Shown piece after piece: positions 9,049-17,748 of a stretch of DNA of 64,000 nt. A program made the position numbers and the translations under genes. The notes under the pieces are model-generated. The model did not search any database. It was not told the origin of the DNA and saw only the letters and a list, made by a program, of their open reading frames with translations. The number at the start of each line of letters is the position of its first letter. The first letter of the stretch is position 1. Origin of the DNA: Cetobacterium sp. 8H (GTDB lineage Bacteria > Fusobacteriota > Fusobacteriia > Fusobacteriales > Fusobacteriaceae); NCBI RefSeq assembly GCF_014250675.1, contig NZ_JACHTG010000002.1, positions 62,001 to 126,000 on the forward strand. The letters run 5' to 3'.

Positions 9049-10254
9049 TTATATTGATTTAACAACTACAGCTGTTCCCATTCCTCCACCTATACAAAGG
9101 CTTGCTAAACCATACTGACTTTTTCTTTTTGACATTTCATGTACTAAAGTTGTTATAATTCTATTTCCACTAGCTCCAACTGGGTGTCCTAAGGCAATTG
9201 CTCCACCATTTACATTACATCTTTCATCAAAGAATTCATCTGTAACCCCATATTCATTTTTTAATTCAAACATAACTCCCAGTGCTTGAGCTGCAAAAGC
9301 TTCATTTAATTCAACTAAATCCATCGATTGTAAATCTAAATTAGCCATTTTTAGAGCTTCTTTTATTGCAGGTACAGGTCCCATTCCCATAATCTTAGGA
9401 TCTACTCCTCCCTGACCTATTCCCACTATTTCAGCTAATGGTTTTAGATTATATTTCTTTACAGCTTCCTCACTTGCTAAAAGAACAGCACTTGCTCCAT
9501 CGTTTATTCCAGATGCATTTCCTGCTGTAACAGTTCCATCTTTTTTAAATACTGTTTTTAATGTTCCTAACTTTTCCAAAGATGTTTTTCTATTTGGATA
9601 TTCATCAGTATCAAAAATTATAGTCTGCTTTTTTTCAACAATTTCAACTGGAACAATTTCTTTTTCAAACTTTTTTTCATCAATAGCCTTTATAGCTTTT
9701 TCTTGTGATTTGATTGCAAACCTATCCTGTTCTTCTCTAGTTATAGAATATTTCTCAGCTATATTCTCTGCAGTTACTCCCATATGTATTTTATCAAAAG
9801 CATCAGTTAAGGCATCAACTAACATACTATCTTGGAATTTAAGCTCCCCCATTCTAAATCCCTCTCTTACATCTCTTGGACTCACAAAGGGAGCCTGAGA
9901 CATAACTTCTACTCCACCACAAATTACTAAATTTGATAATCCGCTCTTTATGTTTGAATAACCTGTCATAACAGATTTCATTCCACTTCCACATAAAATA
10001 TTCAAAGAGTATGCTGGAACTTCAAATGGAATATTAGCTTTTATAGCTACTTGTCTTCCAACTCCTTGTCCTTGCCCTGCTGATAATATATTTCCCATAA
10101 TTACTTCATCAAGTTCATGACCTTGTAAATGATTATTTTTTAATAGATCTTTAACTACAGTTGCACCTAAATCACTAGGAGATATTTTTCTTAAACTCCC
10201 TAAAAATGAACCAATTGCTGTTCTTTTTGCATCGACAATATATATTTTACTCAT
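9049..10254 (-). CDS. Acetyl-CoA acetyltransferase (thiolase)
   Basis: A 401-residue thiolase starting MSKIYIVDAKRTAIG. The ATG at 10254 is directly preceded by GGGAGGAAAC; a longer frame to 10266 would consume this site. Catalytic Cys88 (LNILCGSGMKS), the histidine in GHPVGASG and the second Cys in CIGGGMG are all present. It cleaves or forms acetoacetyl-CoA. It is the first gene of the six-gene thiolase-reductase-hydratase-dehydrogenase-etfBA operon, with a copy of the GAA-N4-TTCTC operator about 40 bases upstream. Symbol could be thlA or atoB. Confidence 0.94.
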   Translation of the reverse strand: MSKIYIVDAKRTAIGSFLGSLRKISPSDLGATVVKDLLKNNHLQGHELDEVIMGNILSAGQGQGVGRQVAIKANIPFEVPAYSLNILCGSGMKSVMTGYSNIKSGLSNLVICGGVEVMSQAPFVSPRDVREGFRMGELKFQDSMLVDALTDAFDKIHMGVTAENIAEKYSITREEQDRFAIKSQEKAIKAIDEKKFEKEIVPVEIVEKKQTIIFDTDEYPNRKTSLEKLGTLKTVFKKDGTVTAGNASGINDGASAVLLASEEAVKKYNLKPLAEIVGIGQGGVDPKIMGMGPVPAIKEALKMANLDLQSMDLVELNEAFAAQALGVMFELKNEYGVTDEFFDERCNVNGGAIALGHPVGASGNRIITTLVHEMSKRKSQYGLASLCIGGGMGTAVVVKSI

Positions 10255-10291
10255 GTTTCCTCCCAATAAAATTTAAAAAACTTTTTATTTC

Positions 10292-10307
10292 GAACCAATT
10301 CTCAATA
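10292..10307 (+). promoter_or_regulatory. Candidate operator GAA-N4-TTCTC, thiolase operon
   Basis: GAACCAATTCTCAATA lies upstream of the thiolase start. The first 12 bases recur, with a variable four-base core, before the other three transcription units of the locus (11546, 13165 and 13302). Confidence 0.55.
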
Positions 10308-10351
10308 TATTAATACTACTTTTTAATTTTAAAGTCAATATAATTTTACAA

Positions 10352-10387
10352 AAAATAAAAAAAACTTGAATTTAATCAAGCTTTTTT
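10352..10387 (-). terminator. Terminator overlapping the tetR stop codon
   Basis: Arms AAAACTTGA and TCAAG-CTTTT enclose the end of the regulator gene; the minus strand continues into a run of T. It separates tetR from the thiolase operon promoter. Confidence 0.6.
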
Positions 10388-11493
10388 ATACCGTTTTTAA
10401 ACAATAAACTCATATTTTTCAATAGTTTATCTATATCATTAATCTCTTTTGTAAAAAATATTTCGATTCCCATATAATGCTGAACACCTAAAAGAATATT
10501 AGAAATGATTCTATTCTCACTTATTGATAAGCCATTTTTTTCTAAAGTATCTATATACAACCTCTCAACTTTATTTAAATAGTCTATATATACATCAAAA
10601 TTAATAAATTCAACATCTCTTAGCAATTTATATTTATAACTCTCACTTTTATAATATTCGGAAAATATATACAAATACATTGTGTGTAATTTATTTATAT
10701 CTAATTCGTTATCATAATTATCTTTTATTAAGAATAGAATTTCTTTTTTTAATTTCTCTACTATCTCAATTAAAAAATCCTCTTTACTTTGAAAAAAACT
10801 ATAAAATGTACCAATAGAATAATCTAATTTCTTAGTAATATCTTTTATTTTTACATCATGATACTCTTCTAATCCAAAGAGTTTTTCACCTTTTTCTAAA
10901 AATTTATGTTTTAAATTTTCGGTATTTAAAATAACTCTTTTGTATAAATTTCTATTATAGATTTCATCTAAGTTTTCAACAAAAGAGTTTGTAAAACCAT
11001 TAAATAAAATTTTTACTAAAAAATCTACATCGTATCTTATATCTCTAGAATGATAACTTATATTTATAAATCTTATAGATCCTAAAATATACATAACTTC
11101 AAACTCATTCAATTTTCTTTCAAATATTTCTTCTAATTTTTTTAAATATGCTTTTTTTATATGCTTTTCGTAATCTACAAATTTATATTGTCCCTCTCTA
11201 AAAATTTTTATAAGTTTTTTTTCTTCTTGGGTTATTTCAATATTCAGATAAATATAACTTTTTAACTTTTCTTCAATAGTTTCACCTGAAATATTTTCTA
11301 ATTTCTGTTTAATTCTTTCAGATATCATCTCTAATAAACATTTAAATAATTCCTCTTTATTTTTAAAATACTTGTATATAATTCCATTTGAAACACTAGC
11401 ATTTTTACTTATTTGAAGTAAAGAAACTTCCCCATAAGGAATCTCATAAAATAAATCAATAGCTGCTTCAATAATTTTTTCTTTTGTACTCAA
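10372..11493 (-). CDS. TetR-family regulator with two DNA-binding domains in tandem
   Basis: A 373-residue protein, nearly twice the usual 190-210. Residues 1-52 are a TetR helix-turn-helix domain (STKEKIIEAA, then VSNGIIYKYFKNKEELF). After a ligand-type helical region, residues about 193-245 repeat the pattern (FLEKGEKLFG, then YSIGTFYSFFQSKEDF), followed by a second helical region. It looks like a head-to-tail fusion of two TetR proteins. It lies inside the butyrate/hydroxybutyrate locus and probably controls it through the GAA-N4-TTCTC repeats, one of which (11546-11557) lies before its own start, suggesting autoregulation. The ligand is unknown; an acyl-CoA or hydroxy acid is a guess from context. 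Confidence 0.85.
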   Translation of the reverse strand: MSTKEKIIEAAIDLFYEIPYGEVSLLQISKNASVSNGIIYKYFKNKEELFKCLLEMISERIKQKLENISGETIEEKLKSYIYLNIEITQEEKKLIKIFREGQYKFVDYEKHIKKAYLKKLEEIFERKLNEFEVMYILGSIRFINISYHSRDIRYDVDFLVKILFNGFTNSFVENLDEIYNRNLYKRVILNTENLKHKFLEKGEKLFGLEEYHDVKIKDITKKLDYSIGTFYSFFQSKEDFLIEIVEKLKKEILFLIKDNYDNELDINKLHTMYLYIFSEYYKSESYKYKLLRDVEFINFDVYIDYLNKVERLYIDTLEKNGLSISENRIISNILLGVQHYMGIEIFFTKEINDIDKLLKNMSLLFKNGIKKLD

Positions 11494-11545
11494 TAATCTT
11501 CCTCCAAAATACTCTTTAATTTATCTTTATATTCTACTTCATTCA

Positions 11546-11557
11546 GAGAAACAATTC
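11546..11557 (-). promoter_or_regulatory. Candidate operator GAA-N4-TTCTC, tetR
   Basis: On the minus strand this reads GAATTGTTTCTC, matching the GAA-N4-TTCTC pattern of the three other sites. It lies about 53 bases before the tetR start. Confidence 0.45.
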
Positions 11558-11561
11558 AAAT

Positions 11562-11584
11562 AAAAAAAGGGAATTTCTTCCCTA
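11562..11584 (-). terminator. Terminator after CoA-transferase
   Basis: On the minus strand a GGGAA/TTCCC hairpin with a four-base loop is followed by seven T. It lies between the CoA-transferase stop and the tetR promoter. Confidence 0.6.
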
Positions 11585-11587
11585 ATT

Positions 11588-13138
11588 CTATAAATCTAAT
11601 TTAAAATTATCTTGAAATATTTTTTTATCCATGACTTTAAGATTTTCTGATATAATTGGTCTAAATTCCATATTATTAATTATATCTTTTTCTAAATCAA
11701 TTCCAGGAGCAATCTCAATTAATTCTAATCCGCCCTTACTTAATTTAAACACTGCTCTTTCTGTTACATAAAATACAGGTTGATTATTTAAATTAGCTGT
11801 TTTAGAACTAAAAGTTATTTGCTCTACCTCTTTTATAAACTTTTTACTTTTTCCTTCGTTCAATATATTTATTCCATTTTCTGTAACTTGAACTTTTATC
11901 CCTCCAGCCATAAATGTTCCGCAGAAAATAACTTTTTTTGCATTTTGAGATATATTTATAAATCCACCACAACCTGCAATCTTTGGTCCAAACTTAGACA
12001 CATTTATATCACCTGTAGAATCGCATTGAGCTAATCCTAAAAATGCTACATCTAATCCTCCACCATCATAAAAATCAAATTGATATGGTTGATCTATTAT
12101 AGCTTGCGGTGAAACACTAGCACCAAAACTTAACCCCCCAGCTGGAGTTCCTCCTATAGCTCCTGGCTCAACTGTTGGAGTAAATAAATGCTCTTGATTT
12201 CCATCTCTTAAAACTTCTGCAATTCCTTCAGGCATTCCTATTCCATAATTTAAAACTTTATCCTCTTTTGATAAAAACATGGCACATCTTCTAGCTATTA
12301 TTTTTCTTTCATCTAGTAAAGATTTTTCTTTTACATCATTTACCAGGATACTACTGTTTACAAAAGTTTCATCATATTGTGTTCCGAAAGTTTGATGATG
12401 GTATTTTTCATCTGAACATAAAACTACGTAATCTACAAATATACTAGGTATTCCAACTAATTTAGGGTTTATACTACCATTTTTCACTTTCTTTTCAACC
12501 TGCACAACTACTTTTCCACCACTATTTTTTGTAGCCATAGCCAATGCTAAACTTTCCAATGTTAAGGCTTCTTTTTCCAAAGAAATATTTCCATCTTCAT
12601 CAGCCAAAGTTCCTCTTAAAATAGCAAAATCTATCTTTGAAGGAGCTTTAAAATAAAGGTGTCTTTCATTTTCTATAAAAATTTCTTTAACAATATCTTC
12701 AGATGTTATTTCATTAACTTTTCCACCTTGAAGCTGTGGATCAACAAATGTTCCAATTCCTATTTTTGATATTGTACCTTTTTTACCTGAAGCTAAATCT
12801 CTAAACATATGCGAGATTACTCCTTGCGGTAAGTTGTATCCTTGAATTTTATTTTCTAAAGCTAAATTGCCTAATTTAGGTGCTAACCCCCAGTGACCTC
12901 CAATTACTTTATTTACCATACCTTCATGCGCTAAATGATTTAGACCTTTTCCTTTTCCATCTCCTTGGCCTGCTGCATATATTAACGTTAAATTTGTTGG
13001 TTTTTTATTTTCTAAATAATGATTTTCCATTTCTGTTAAAACTTCTTCTGCAACACCTATTCCTACAAATCCTCCTGTAGCTACAATTGACTCATTCTCT
13101 ATTTTTTTAGCAACTTCTTTTGCACTAATGAACTTCAT
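11588..13138 (-). CDS. Acyl-CoA:acetate CoA-transferase (fused alpha/beta, YdiF/Pct type)
   Basis: A 516-residue class I CoA-transferase with both halves in one chain. The N-terminal half has the glycine-rich GGFVGIG (22-28); the C-terminal half carries the catalytic Glu324 in EPGAIGG, followed by GGLSFGAS. These enzymes move CoA between acetate or acetoacetate and short-chain acids such as butyrate, propionate or 3-hydroxybutyrate. It is transcribed alone from the divergent promoter region shared with the permease at 13343. It would activate an imported hydroxy acid or release butyrate/acetate at the end of the pathway. Confidence 0.9.
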   Translation of the reverse strand: MKFISAKEVAKKIENESIVATGGFVGIGVAEEVLTEMENHYLENKKPTNLTLIYAAGQGDGKGKGLNHLAHEGMVNKVIGGHWGLAPKLGNLALENKIQGYNLPQGVISHMFRDLASGKKGTISKIGIGTFVDPQLQGGKVNEITSEDIVKEIFIENERHLYFKAPSKIDFAILRGTLADEDGNISLEKEALTLESLALAMATKNSGGKVVVQVEKKVKNGSINPKLVGIPSIFVDYVVLCSDEKYHHQTFGTQYDETFVNSSILVNDVKEKSLLDERKIIARRCAMFLSKEDKVLNYGIGMPEGIAEVLRDGNQEHLFTPTVEPGAIGGTPAGGLSFGASVSPQAIIDQPYQFDFYDGGGLDVAFLGLAQCDSTGDINVSKFGPKIAGCGGFINISQNAKKVIFCGTFMAGGIKVQVTENGINILNEGKSKKFIKEVEQITFSSKTANLNNQPVFYVTERAVFKLSKGGLELIEIAPGIDLEKDIINNMEFRPIISENLKVMDKKIFQDNFKLDL

Positions 13139-13164
13139 AAAAACACCCCTTTTTTCATTTTTTT

Positions 13165-13178
13165 GAATCGGTTCTCAC
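13165..13178 (+). promoter_or_regulatory. Candidate operator GAA-N4-TTCTC, CoA-transferase
   Basis: GAATCGGTTCTCAC stands about 27 bases before the CoA-transferase ATG in the divergent intergenic region. Confidence 0.5.
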
Positions 13179-13301
13179 TTTTATATAAACCACATCATTA
13201 TTAAAATGTCAATATTTTTTTATATTTTGTGTTTTTTTCAAAAAAAACGTTGACTTTTGTAACAATAAAATATATCATCAATATATAAAAAAATTTATAT
13301 A

Positions 13302-13317
13302 GAACCATTTCTCAATA
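13302..13317 (+). promoter_or_regulatory. Candidate operator GAA-N4-TTCTC, permease
   Basis: GAACCATTTCTCAATA lies about 26 bases before the TTG start of the GntP-like permease and is nearly identical to the site at 10292 (15 of 16 bases). Confidence 0.55.
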
Positions 13318-13342
13318 ATAATAATTTTAAGAGGTGATTTAA

Positions 13343-14695
13343 TTGTTAGGTGTATTATCATTAATTTTTTCTATTATTATTTTAATTTTTTTCTCATTTA
13401 AAGGTATCTCTATTTTAATTTTAGCTCCACTTTTATCCATGGGATTAGCTTATGTTACTGGAGATTTGCCTGCTTTATATGCTTTAACTGGTCCTTTTAT
13501 GAAAGTAACCTCATCATATATTGGTAGCTACTTTCCTATATTTTTAGGAGGAGCTATTTTTGGCAAAATCATGGGGGATAGTGGCGCAGCTAAATCTATT
13601 TCACACTTTATTTCTGAAAAGTTAGGAAAAGAAAGAGCTATTTTGGCTGTTGTATTGGCAACTTCTCTTCTTACTTATGGTGGCGTTTCTCTTTTTGTAG
13701 TTGTTTTTGCTGTATACCCTTTAGGAGTAGCTTTATTCCAAGAAGCTGACATACCAAAAAGATTTATGCCGGCAGCAATCGCATTAGGAGCCTTTACTTT
13801 TACTATGACTGCCTTACCTGGATCACCACAATATTTAAATTCAATGCCAACAAATTATTTACATACTAATATCTATGCAGCACCTATTTTAGGAACTATC
13901 TCAGGACTTATAATTTTAGTATGCGGAGTTCTTTGGTTAGAAATCGGTTCTAAAAAAGCAAAAGCAAAGGGTGAAGGATATGGAAATTATAATGATACTA
14001 TTCAAAATTTTGATTATGATTTAATGCCAAATCCTTTTCTTTCAATCTTACCAATAGTTGTTATCTTTATAATTAACTGGATTGTTATAAATATTTTCTT
14101 TAAGAACGAAAGTTTTATAGCAAAATTTCAACAATATGGTGGATTAGATGGAAACTGGCCTGTTACAATAGCATTAATGTTCGCTATTGTTTTATCTTTA
14201 GTACTATTTAAAAAACAGATAAAATCACCTCTTTCTCTTTTAGAAAAAGGTGCTGAAAGTTCTTTAAGCCCAATTTTTAATACAGCTGTTATAGTTGGAT
14301 TTGGAGGGGTTGTTAAAGCAACTTTAGCCTTTGAACTTATAAAAGAAAGAGTACTCGCTCTTAATATTCCAGGATTATATAAAGTTGCAATATCAACAAG
14401 TTTAATGGCAGGAGTTACAGGGTCATCATCTGGAGGAACAGGTATAGCATTAGAAGCTTTAGCTAAACCATTTTTAGATATGGGCTTAAACCCAGAAGTT
14501 ATTCACAGAGCTATGCTAATTGCTGCTGGAGGATTAGATTCTCTTCCACATTGCGGTGCTGTAATAACCTTATTAGCAGTATGCGGAATAACTCACAAAG
14601 AAGGATATAAAGATATCGGAGTATTGACAGTTCTTATTCCTATAGTTTCACTTTTATTTATTATTATTTTACACAACATAACTGGGGTAGTTTAA
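13343..14695 (+). CDS. GntP-family permease, probably for a short hydroxy acid
   Basis: A 450-residue membrane protein with about 12 hydrophobic segments. The TTG start at 13343 follows AAGAGGTGATTT. Signature stretches GDSGAAKSISHFI, TYGGVSLFVVVF and the C-terminal GSSSGGTGIALEAL / GGLDSLPHCGAV are those of the GntP (gluconate:H+ symporter) superfamily, which includes carriers for 3-hydroxybutyrate and other short acids. It heads an operon with an MFS carrier and an esterase, divergent from the CoA-transferase and with a shared operator, so import of the substrate used by the locus is its likely job. Substrate is inference. Confidence 0.85.
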   Translation: MLGVLSLIFSIIILIFFSFKGISILILAPLLSMGLAYVTGDLPALYALTGPFMKVTSSYIGSYFPIFLGGAIFGKIMGDSGAAKSISHFISEKLGKERAILAVVLATSLLTYGGVSLFVVVFAVYPLGVALFQEADIPKRFMPAAIALGAFTFTMTALPGSPQYLNSMPTNYLHTNIYAAPILGTISGLIILVCGVLWLEIGSKKAKAKGEGYGNYNDTIQNFDYDLMPNPFLSILPIVVIFIINWIVINIFFKNESFIAKFQQYGGLDGNWPVTIALMFAIVLSLVLFKKQIKSPLSLLEKGAESSLSPIFNTAVIVGFGGVVKATLAFELIKERVLALNIPGLYKVAISTSLMAGVTGSSSGGTGIALEALAKPFLDMGLNPEVIHRAMLIAAGGLDSLPHCGAVITLLAVCGITHKEGYKDIGVLTVLIPIVSLLFIIILHNITGVV

Positions 14696-14725
14696 TTAAG
14701 TTTTATATATTAAGGGGGATTTTTA

Positions 14726-15865
14726 GTGAACAAATCAAAAAAATATTTAATTGAATTCGTTTTATTTTTTACCTATGCGTTATTTGCAATGAGTTGGAAA
14801 GCTGGTGATATGCTTATTACAAAAATGGGGTTTACAGCTTCACAAATGGCTATTATGACAAATGCTATTAACGTTGCTAAAATTATAGGAAGTCTTTCTG
14901 CAGCTGGAATTATTGCAAGATTAGGAAATAGAAAGGTTTTTTCTTATTCTACTCTATTGATATTTTTAGGAATTTTATTACCTTTTGTAAATGGATTTCC
15001 TTTAATTTTTTTAGTAAGATTTACTTTAGGATTGGGGGGAGCATTGGTTTTAGTTACCATCAATCCAATCGTTGCTAAAATTTTTTCAAAGGAAGAGTTA
15101 ACTATTGTAAATGGACTTAACGCTGTTGCTTTCAATGTTGGATTAGCTATTACACTTACTTTAGCTAGTAGTATTTCTAGCAATCCATCTCTTTCGATAA
15201 AAGTAATTTCATTTACTTTACTTATCTTAACTTTTTTATGGAATTATATAAGTTCTTCTATTGATGAAGGAACTGTTTCACAAAATAGTTCTACACATAG
15301 TTTTACTTTAGTAGATGGTTTAAAAGATAGCTTTAACTGGATTTTCTCTCTTTCATATTGTGGATTATTAGGATTTTATTTAGTTTCATTTACCTTTATG
15401 AAACCTGAAAATGTTAAATATGTTATATATTTTGGGGTTATTGGAGCTATAGTTGGAACTATTCAAGCCAAAAAAATTGAGAATAAACTTAATTTTGTAA
15501 GAGTTTCAGCTTTTTTACAACTATTAAGTGCTATAGGATTTATGGTATTATACAATTCTTCAGTTGTTAAGTTTATAGGTATGAGTTTAGGATTCTTTAT
15601 ATTTTTACCTATGGCAGCATTTGTTACTTTAGCTTTTAATAGACCAAATATAACACCAAGAGAGATTTCTGTTACATTTTCTATTTTCTGGGCTTTAAGC
15701 TACTTTATGTCGATAATAATAATTCAAGCTTTTGCATTTTTCAAAGATAACCTTGGTGATAGTTCAGCTTTTATATTCATAGTTTTAGTAGAAGCAACTT
15801 TCTTCTTAGGTACAACTTTCTTTATGAAAAATCCTAAAAAAATACCGGAGGTTAAAACATGTTAA
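14726..15865 (+). CDS. Major facilitator superfamily transporter
   Basis: A 379-residue protein with about 12 hydrophobic helices, short for the MFS but complete. The GTG start at 14726 follows AGGGGGAT. The AGIIARLGNRKVFSYS stretch at about residue 60 is a form of the MFS loop 2-3 motif (G-x3-D/R-R-x-G-x-R-x). It lies 30 bases after the GntP permease and overlaps the following esterase gene by 7 bases, so it is the middle of a three-gene unit. It may import ester oligomers or export an acid; the substrate cannot be read from the sequence. Confidence 0.8.
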   Translation: MNKSKKYLIEFVLFFTYALFAMSWKAGDMLITKMGFTASQMAIMTNAINVAKIIGSLSAAGIIARLGNRKVFSYSTLLIFLGILLPFVNGFPLIFLVRFTLGLGGALVLVTINPIVAKIFSKEELTIVNGLNAVAFNVGLAITLTLASSISSNPSLSIKVISFTLLILTFLWNYISSSIDEGTVSQNSSTHSFTLVDGLKDSFNWIFSLSYCGLLGFYLVSFTFMKPENVKYVIYFGVIGAIVGTIQAKKIENKLNFVRVSAFLQLLSAIGFMVLYNSSVVKFIGMSLGFFIFLPMAAFVTLAFNRPNITPREISVTFSIFWALSYFMSIIIIQAFAFFKDNLGDSSAFIFIVLVEATFFLGTTFFMKNPKKIPEVKTC

Positions 15866-16797
15866 AAAAAGAGTTAGTAAATTGGTTAGATACTTTTAAT
15901 AATACTACTGTTCCAAACCTTATAGCTAAAGGGTTTAAACCAACTCCTATTAATGCTAGAGAAGGATTAGCTAATCTAACTAAAGGATTTATTAGCAATA
16001 TTCCAGAAGTTTCTATTATTTTTGATGATTATATTTATAATGATGACTATAATGTTCCTGTTAGAATATACAATCCAAACCCTAATAAAAAGTTACCTGT
16101 TCTTATATATTTTCATGGTGGCGGACATATGGCCGGTAGTGTTACTGTATATGATCCTATTTGTAGAAAATTAGCTCTTAAAACAAATCACATTGTTGTT
16201 GCTGTTGAATATAGACTTTCACCGGAAAATCCATATCCATGTGGTTTAATAGATTCATATAACTCACTTAAATACATTTGGAACACATTGGATTCTAGAA
16301 ATATAAACTACATTAAAAGTTTAAGAATTGGTGGAGATAGTGGCGGAGGAGCCATTGTGGGATCTATTGTTATGAAAGCTCAATTTGATAACAATATTAC
16401 AATTGATAAAATGTTTATGATTTATCCTAGTCTTGATTATACTATATCATTTCCATCTATTACTTCAAATGGAAAAGGGTATCTTTTAGAATCAGGTAAA
16501 ATACAATGGTATTTTAATAACTATTTTAAAAGTGGCGAAGATCGAAAATTAGCTTCACCTATTTTTAATGAAGTAAGTGAAAATATTCCGAACGCTCTTA
16601 TTTTTACAGCTGAATATTGTCCTTTAAGAGATGAAGGAATTGAATATGTAAATAAATTAAAAAATGTAAAAGTTAATGTTTTACATTATAATTTAGATAA
16701 TATGATTCATACATTTATGAATATGGAAGACCTTTGTCCTGAAGAGTGCAATTTTGTATATAATAAAATTAATCAATTTTTAAATTCTAATATTTAA
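15859..16797 (+). CDS. Alpha/beta hydrolase, hormone-sensitive-lipase family esterase
   Basis: A 312-residue cytoplasmic protein with no signal peptide. It has the oxyanion-hole motif HGGGH (86-90), nucleophile Ser161 in GDSGGG, and the His in NMIHTFMNM near the C-terminus; these are HSL-family marks. The ATG overlaps the end of the MFS gene. Placed with permeases and a hydroxybutyrate-type pathway, it could hydrolyse short esters such as 3-hydroxybutyrate oligomers inside the cell. That substrate is inference; a general esterase is equally possible by sequence. Confidence 0.85.
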   Translation: MLKKELVNWLDTFNNTTVPNLIAKGFKPTPINAREGLANLTKGFISNIPEVSIIFDDYIYNDDYNVPVRIYNPNPNKKLPVLIYFHGGGHMAGSVTVYDPICRKLALKTNHIVVAVEYRLSPENPYPCGLIDSYNSLKYIWNTLDSRNINYIKSLRIGGDSGGGAIVGSIVMKAQFDNNITIDKMFMIYPSLDYTISFPSITSNGKGYLLESGKIQWYFNNYFKSGEDRKLASPIFNEVSENIPNALIFTAEYCPLRDEGIEYVNKLKNVKVNVLHYNLDNMIHTFMNMEDLCPEECNFVYNKINQFLNSNI

Positions 16798-16840
16798 TAC
16801 TCAATTATAATCAGTAAAAACTAAAAGAAGACTAATTTCT

Positions 16841-16882
16841 AATTTTGAAATGCAGCCTTCTTTTTGCCATTTCAAAATTTTA
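16841..16882 (+). terminator. Hairpin terminator after esterase operon
   Basis: Twelve-base perfect arms AATTTTGAAATG (16841-16852) and CATTTCAAAATT (16868-16879) followed by TTTAATTT. Confidence 0.6.
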
Positions 16883-17116
16883 ATTTGGCTGTATATTAGA
16901 ACAGCGAAAACTACTGTGAGTGGAGCTAAAAACTGTAATAATCTCAGTTCCTTTATTGTATTCATTCAATTAAATATTAAACATGACTAATGATATAAGA
17001 ATACTGACAAGTGGACTCATCTTTATTTTCCTCTTCTTTTCTTTTTATAATGAATTGAACACCCCAACCAGTAACTACTAAAGTTATTATAGTAATTGCA
17101 ACAATCTTTTAATTTC
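16883..17116 (-). other. Gene-poor stretch with a possible membrane-protein tail
   Basis: No intact gene. On the minus strand from about 17109 to 16982 a frame without a start codon encodes one hydrophobic segment (IVAITIITLVVTGWGVQFII) and then a charged tail KRKEEENK. This looks like the C-terminus of a transporter cut off where the intron remnant lies. The second possibility is chance coding. Confidence 0.25.
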
Positions 17117-17580
17117 TTAGCTATTCGTTTTAAAATACCCGCGTAGTTCATTTGCTTTCATGTTATCAATCCCGTGGCTTCCTGCATTCGCGACAACTCT
17201 CTGAATAGCTACATCTATATTTAAGTCTGACAAAACCTTTTCAAGAAGACCGTTTCCTTTAGCATCTTTTACACCGTTTCTAGATTCTATTATCGTAATT
17301 TTTGTACTATGCATTCTCTCAGTTACCTTCCGATTCCATCTACTCACTACACTTACAATGTAAGATTCGTTCAATTTTGGACTTTATCTTATATCGCAGA
17401 CTCATCTGTTTCACGATTGCCTTATATGTAGTTTTTGTTCATCGAGCCGGAATTTTACCACCGACTTTCTTCAGATTCCGTGGAGCCATGGACACCCTTG
17501 TCTTAAGCTAGTAATTAATTACCCATTACCAAGCTCACAGCGAGCTTTCAGCGCCTAGCTATTACCCATGCCGGGCGCAA
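17117..17580 (-). mobile_element. Truncated group II intron (group IIC-like), 5' part with start of the maturase
   Basis: On the minus strand, starting at about 17580 with GCCCGGCATGGGT, the sequence follows the conserved 5' RNA part of bacterial group IIC introns: a CAAGGGTGTCCATGG block, a GGAATCTGAAG block, ATATAAGGC and an AAAGTCCAA block. The reverse transcriptase start follows (85 codons, 17374-17117), ending just after the region LEKVLSDLNIDVAIQRVVAN and GSHGIDNMK, which is the normal N-terminus of intron maturases. The rest of the RT, the maturase domain and domains V-VI are missing. The first bases of the intron differ from the usual GUGYG. It sits immediately after a Rho-independent terminator, the preferred target of this intron class. 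Confidence 0.8.
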
Positions 17581-17585
17581 AATAA

Positions 17586-17617
17586 AAAAGGTCCTCGGGT
17601 AGGGGTGAGGACCTTTT
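17586..17617 (-). terminator. Strong terminator upstream of the intron remnant
   Basis: Eleven-base arms AAAAGGTCCTC and GAGGACCTTTT with a ten-base loop. Read on the minus strand it is followed by TTATTTT and then by the intron 5' end. Confidence 0.8.
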
Positions 17618-17713
17618 AGGGGGGGTAAATTTATTTATATTAGCATTTTCTAATTTTAATCTTTTGACGTAAGAGTTTGTGAAAAAGTTTCTACAAAATC
17701 CAAAGAGTAAAAT

Positions 17714-17748
17714 AAAAAGTAGCTCACATTTTTTGTGAGCTACTTTTT
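17714..17748 (-). terminator. Terminator of the phoA-yibE/F operon
   Basis: Fifteen-base arms AAAAAGTAGCTCACA and TGTGAGCTACTTTTT separated by five bases, overlapping the stop codon of the YibE/F gene. Confidence 0.8.
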
